Source: CAZEFK01 sp964511405 (GTDB lineage: Bacteria; Pseudomonadota; Alphaproteobacteria; Elsterales; Elsteraceae). Taken from it: a stretch of DNA of 41,081 bases. The stretch lies in NCBI GenBank assembly GCA_964511405.1, contig CAZEFK010000034.1, positions 1 to 41,081 of the forward strand, read 5' to 3'. This document shows, in pieces, positions 39,876 through 41,081 of this stretch. Within the stretch, counting starts at the first letter, position 1, and each line of letters begins with the position of its first letter. The notes beneath the pieces are model-generated. The model saw only the letters and a list, made by a program, of their open reading frames with translations. It had not been told where the DNA came from and ran no database searches. A program made the translations under genes and the position numbers.

Positions 39876-41081
39876 ATGCTTGCGGACATCTGGTCGGCCT
39901 GCGGCGGCGCGGCCGCTCACCTGGACTTGGTCGAGATCGGCGGCGCTGGCGACCTGCCGTCGGTTTTTCCGGTCGGCGAGCTGGCCACCGCCGCGATCGG
40001 CGCCGCCGGCTTGGCCGTGGCCGAGCTGGTCGCGGTGGCGGGTGGCGGCCGGCGGCGCGTCCGGGTCGATCGCCGGCTCGCCGCGATCTGGTTCGGTACG
40101 ATGCTGCGGCCGGAGGGCTGGTCGCCGCCGCCGGCGTGGGACCCGATCGCCGGCGACTACCGGGCCGCCGACGGCTGGATCCGGCTGCACACCAACGCGC
40201 CGCATCACCGCGCGGCGGCGCTGGCCGTGCTCGGTGTCGCGGCCGACCGGGCGGCGGTCGCCGCGGCCGTCGCGGGCTGGCGGGCCGAGGATCTGGAAAC
40301 CGCCGTGGTGGCGCACGGCGGCTGCGCCGGCGCGATGCGTTCGGCCGAGGCCTGGGCCGCCCATCCCCAGGGTCGGGCGATCGCGGCCGAGCCGCTGATT
40401 CACCGCAGCCATGGCCCGTCGGCGCCCGCACCAGGCTGGGCGTTGCCGTCGGCGCGGCCGCTTCGGGGCATCCGGGTCCTGGACCTGACCCGGGTGCTGG
40501 CCGGTTCCGTCGCGACCCGCTTCCTGGCCGGGTACGGCGCCGACGTCCTGCGCATCGACCCGCCCGAATGGGATGAGCCGGCCCTGGTGCCCGAGATGAC
40601 CTTGGGCAAGCGCTGCGCCAGGCTGGACCTGCGGCAGCCCACCGGTCGCGGCGTCTTCGAGCGGCTGCTGAGCGCGGCCGACGTGCTGGTCCACGGCTAC
40701 CGCTCCGACGCCCTGGCCGGGCTGGGCTTCGGGCCAGAACGCCGGCGCGCCCTCAATCCCGGCCTGGTCGACGTGGCGCTGGATGCTTATGGCTGGACCG
40801 GCCCGTGGGCGGCGCGGCGCGGCTTCGACAGCATCGTGCAGATGAGCGCCGGGATCGCCGAGGCGGGCATGCGGCGGCTCGAACGCGACCGGCCGACGCC
40901 GCTGCCGGTCCAAGCCCTCGACCATGCCACCGGCTACCTGATGGCGGCCGCGGTCGTGCGCGGCCTGGCCGAGCGCCTGGCCACCGGCGCCGGCAGCACG
41001 GCGCGGCTGTCGCTTGCCCGCACGGCCGCGCTGCTGGCCAGCCGTCCGGCGCCGGCCGACCCGCAGCCGCTGGTGCCGGAG
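39876..41081 (+). CDS. CaiB/BaiF family CoA transferase, 3' end outside window
   Basis: 402 codons seen from the ATG at 39876 (GGGAG upstream), open at the right edge. Class III CoA transferase motif PLRGIRVLDLTRVLAGSVAT begins only near residue 195, where the family normally starts, followed by GYGADVLRID, TLGKRCARLDLRQPTGR and RGFDSIVQMSAGIAEAG; Asp in QALDHATGYLM matches the catalytic Asp (Asp169 of formyl-CoA transferase). The 190 residues before it (AADGWIRLHTNAPHHRAAAL, then LETAVVAHGGCAGAMRSAEA) resemble the domain usually at the C-terminal half. The two halves thus appear exchanged. It would transfer CoA between carboxylic acids; the acids are unknown. Confidence 0.85.
   Translation, partial: MLADIWSACGGAAAHLDLVEIGGAGDLPSVFPVGELATAAIGAAGLAVAELVAVAGGGRRRVRVDRRLAAIWFGTMLRPEGWSPPPAWDPIAGDYRAADGWIRLHTNAPHHRAAALAVLGVAADRAAVAAAVAGWRAEDLETAVVAHGGCAGAMRSAEAWAAHPQGRAIAAEPLIHRSHGPSAPAPGWALPSARPLRGIRVLDLTRVLAGSVATRFLAGYGADVLRIDPPEWDEPALVPEMTLGKRCARLDLRQPTGRGVFERLLSAADVLVHGYRSDALAGLGFGPERRRALNPGLVDVALDAYGWTGPWAARRGFDSIVQMSAGIAEAGMRRLERDRPTPLPVQALDHATGYLMAAAVVRGLAERLATGAGSTARLSLARTAALLASRPAPADPQPLVPE

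Overview
This window looks like chromosome from a very GC-rich Alphaproteobacterium, probably of the Rhodospirillales/Azospirillaceae kind. The evidence is the strong G/C third-position bias, the long antisense open frames that bias creates, and the gene families present: HutD, PAS_5-type regulators, alphaproteobacterial small lipoproteins, multi-domain hybrid kinases, and a trypsin fold with 'NPDV...GW.EGR' repeats. This placement is inference; there is no rRNA or other marker gene in the window.

Layout. (1) 1-4196, minus: a two-partner-secretion type operon with a TpsB/FhaC-like outer-membrane pore, an exported protein with 24 consecutive prolines, and a TPR/CHAT lipoprotein cut by the left edge. 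(2) 4367-8178, plus, divergent from it: an exported FecR-like protein whose stop overlaps the GTG start of a membrane hybrid histidine kinase. (3) 8189-12210: a HypT-like LysR regulator divergent from a racemase / Asp-Glu-type symporter / orphan periplasmic binding protein operon. The intergenic region holds three copies of ATGC-N7-GCAT, probably the regulator's operators. (4) 12412-12986: remains of an AbiEii-type nucleotidyltransferase (in-frame TGA plus C-terminal loss) and a small partner gene. (5) 12941-17534: a fused double ABC exporter divergent from a second LysR regulator. (6) 17500-20816, minus: a response regulator followed 5 bp later by a soluble PAS-PAS hybrid kinase. (7) 21238-28202, plus: a pentapeptide-repeat protein, an exported TolB-N/TPR-like protein, a Tat-exported CpdB-like phosphoesterase, a two-HKD phospholipase D-like protein and a membrane TPR protein. 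(8) 28212-38033: mostly single genes, including ychF, a cyclic-nucleotide-gated K+ channel, VOC, PAS_5, HutD, a lytic transglycosylase, small conserved proteins, an ankyrin-like protein, a secreted-looking trypsin with C-terminal repeats, and a PPOX-fold protein. (9) 38130-41081, plus: a TPR-glycosyltransferase-like protein and a CaiB-type CoA transferase with its halves apparently swapped, cut by the right edge.

How they may work together: regions 1 and 2 share a 170-bp divergent intergenic region and probably form one surface-secretion and sensing locus. Region 3 is a self-contained dicarboxylic amino acid uptake and racemisation module. The rest is a mixture of signalling and housekeeping genes. 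No tRNA, rRNA, CRISPR array, insertion sequence or prophage was recognised. The most informative new items are the three-copy operator array, the TPS-polyproline-CHAT lipoprotein operon, and the decayed AbiEii locus.
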